A stretch of 64,000 nt of DNA from Roseomonas sp. Lineage in GTDB: Bacteria; Pseudomonadota; Alphaproteobacteria; Acetobacterales; Acetobacteraceae. Of this stretch, positions 63,946 through 64,000 are shown one piece after another. The notes beneath the pieces were generated by a model that had not been told where the DNA came from, searched no databases, and saw only the letters and a program-made list of their open reading frames with translations. Every line of letters starts with the position of its first letter. Position 1 is the first letter of the stretch. The stretch spans positions 62,001 through 126,000 of the forward strand of contig JADCFN010000023.1 in assembly GCA_020249505.1 (NCBI GenBank). Reading direction: 5' to 3'. A program made the translations under genes and the position numbers.

Positions 63946-64000
63946 ACGCATAGGCGGCGCTGGGATAAACCCGGTCGCCGCTTTGCTTGACAGGCCCGCG

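Overview
The window is a nearly complete photosynthesis gene cluster (PGC) of an aerobic anoxygenic phototrophic alphaproteobacterium, flanked by ordinary chromosomal genes. Protein style, GC-rich codon use, the gene set (type-II reaction centre with tetrahaem PufC, LH1 but no LH2, AcsF plus BciE as the only cyclase, PpsR/PpaA regulation, crtD/crtF carotenoid branch) and the flanking der-bamB block suggest Acetobacteraceae/Rhodospirillales. The family placement is an inference; the alphaproteobacterial PGC is clear. No rRNA, tRNA, IS element or CRISPR array was recognised.

Layout. 1-7.0 kb (minus): an ABC importer of the branched-chain amino acid type (livK-H-M-G-F) followed by hyuB-hyuA (hydantoinase/oxoprolinase; hyuA cut by the window edge). 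7.3-9.7 kb (plus): a large protein of unknown function. 9.8-12.3 kb (minus): an ATP-grasp enzyme and a cytochrome P450, translationally coupled, divergent from a DUF2306-like membrane protein plus crtD (12.4-14.7 kb, plus). 14.7-28.1 kb (minus): crtE-crtF-bchCXYZ-(54-aa Cys-rich ORF)-pufBALMC, then crtI. 28.1-49.0 kb (minus): one co-oriented run bchF-N-B-H-L-M-lhaA-puhA-puhB-puhC-bciE-acsF-puhE-hemA-bchI-bchD-bchO-DUF3422-crtB, with most junctions overlapping. 49.4-56.3 kb (plus): ppaA/aerR-ppsR-bchG-BCD transporter-bchP-hemC. 56.3-60.9 kb (minus): an MFS transporter, der, bamB and a YfgM-like protein. 61.1-63.9 kb (plus): a small lipoprotein, an M17 aminopeptidase with a possible 53-aa leader ORF, and a MarR regulator.

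Function. HemA and HemC supply tetrapyrrole precursor. BchHDI, BchM, AcsF/BciE, BchLNB, BchF, BchXYZ, BchC, BchG and BchP make bacteriochlorophyll a. CrtE, B, I, D and F make an acyclic methoxylated carotenoid; crtC is not in the window. PufBALMC and PuhA form the RC-LH1 complex, assembled with LhaA, PuhB, PuhC and PuhE. I found PpsR/CrtJ-type palindromes (TGT-N12-ACA and one-mismatch variants), several as tandem pairs 8 nt apart, upstream of bchC, crtE and bchF, and between the divergent P450 and DUF2306-crtD genes. The last pair suggests that the P450/ATP-grasp genes belong to the light/oxygen regulon.

The two most novel items are the 54-aa cysteine-rich ORF coupled at both ends between bchZ and pufB, where pufQ lies in Rhodobacter, and the P450 plus ATP-grasp pair behind a PpsR-like tandem operator.
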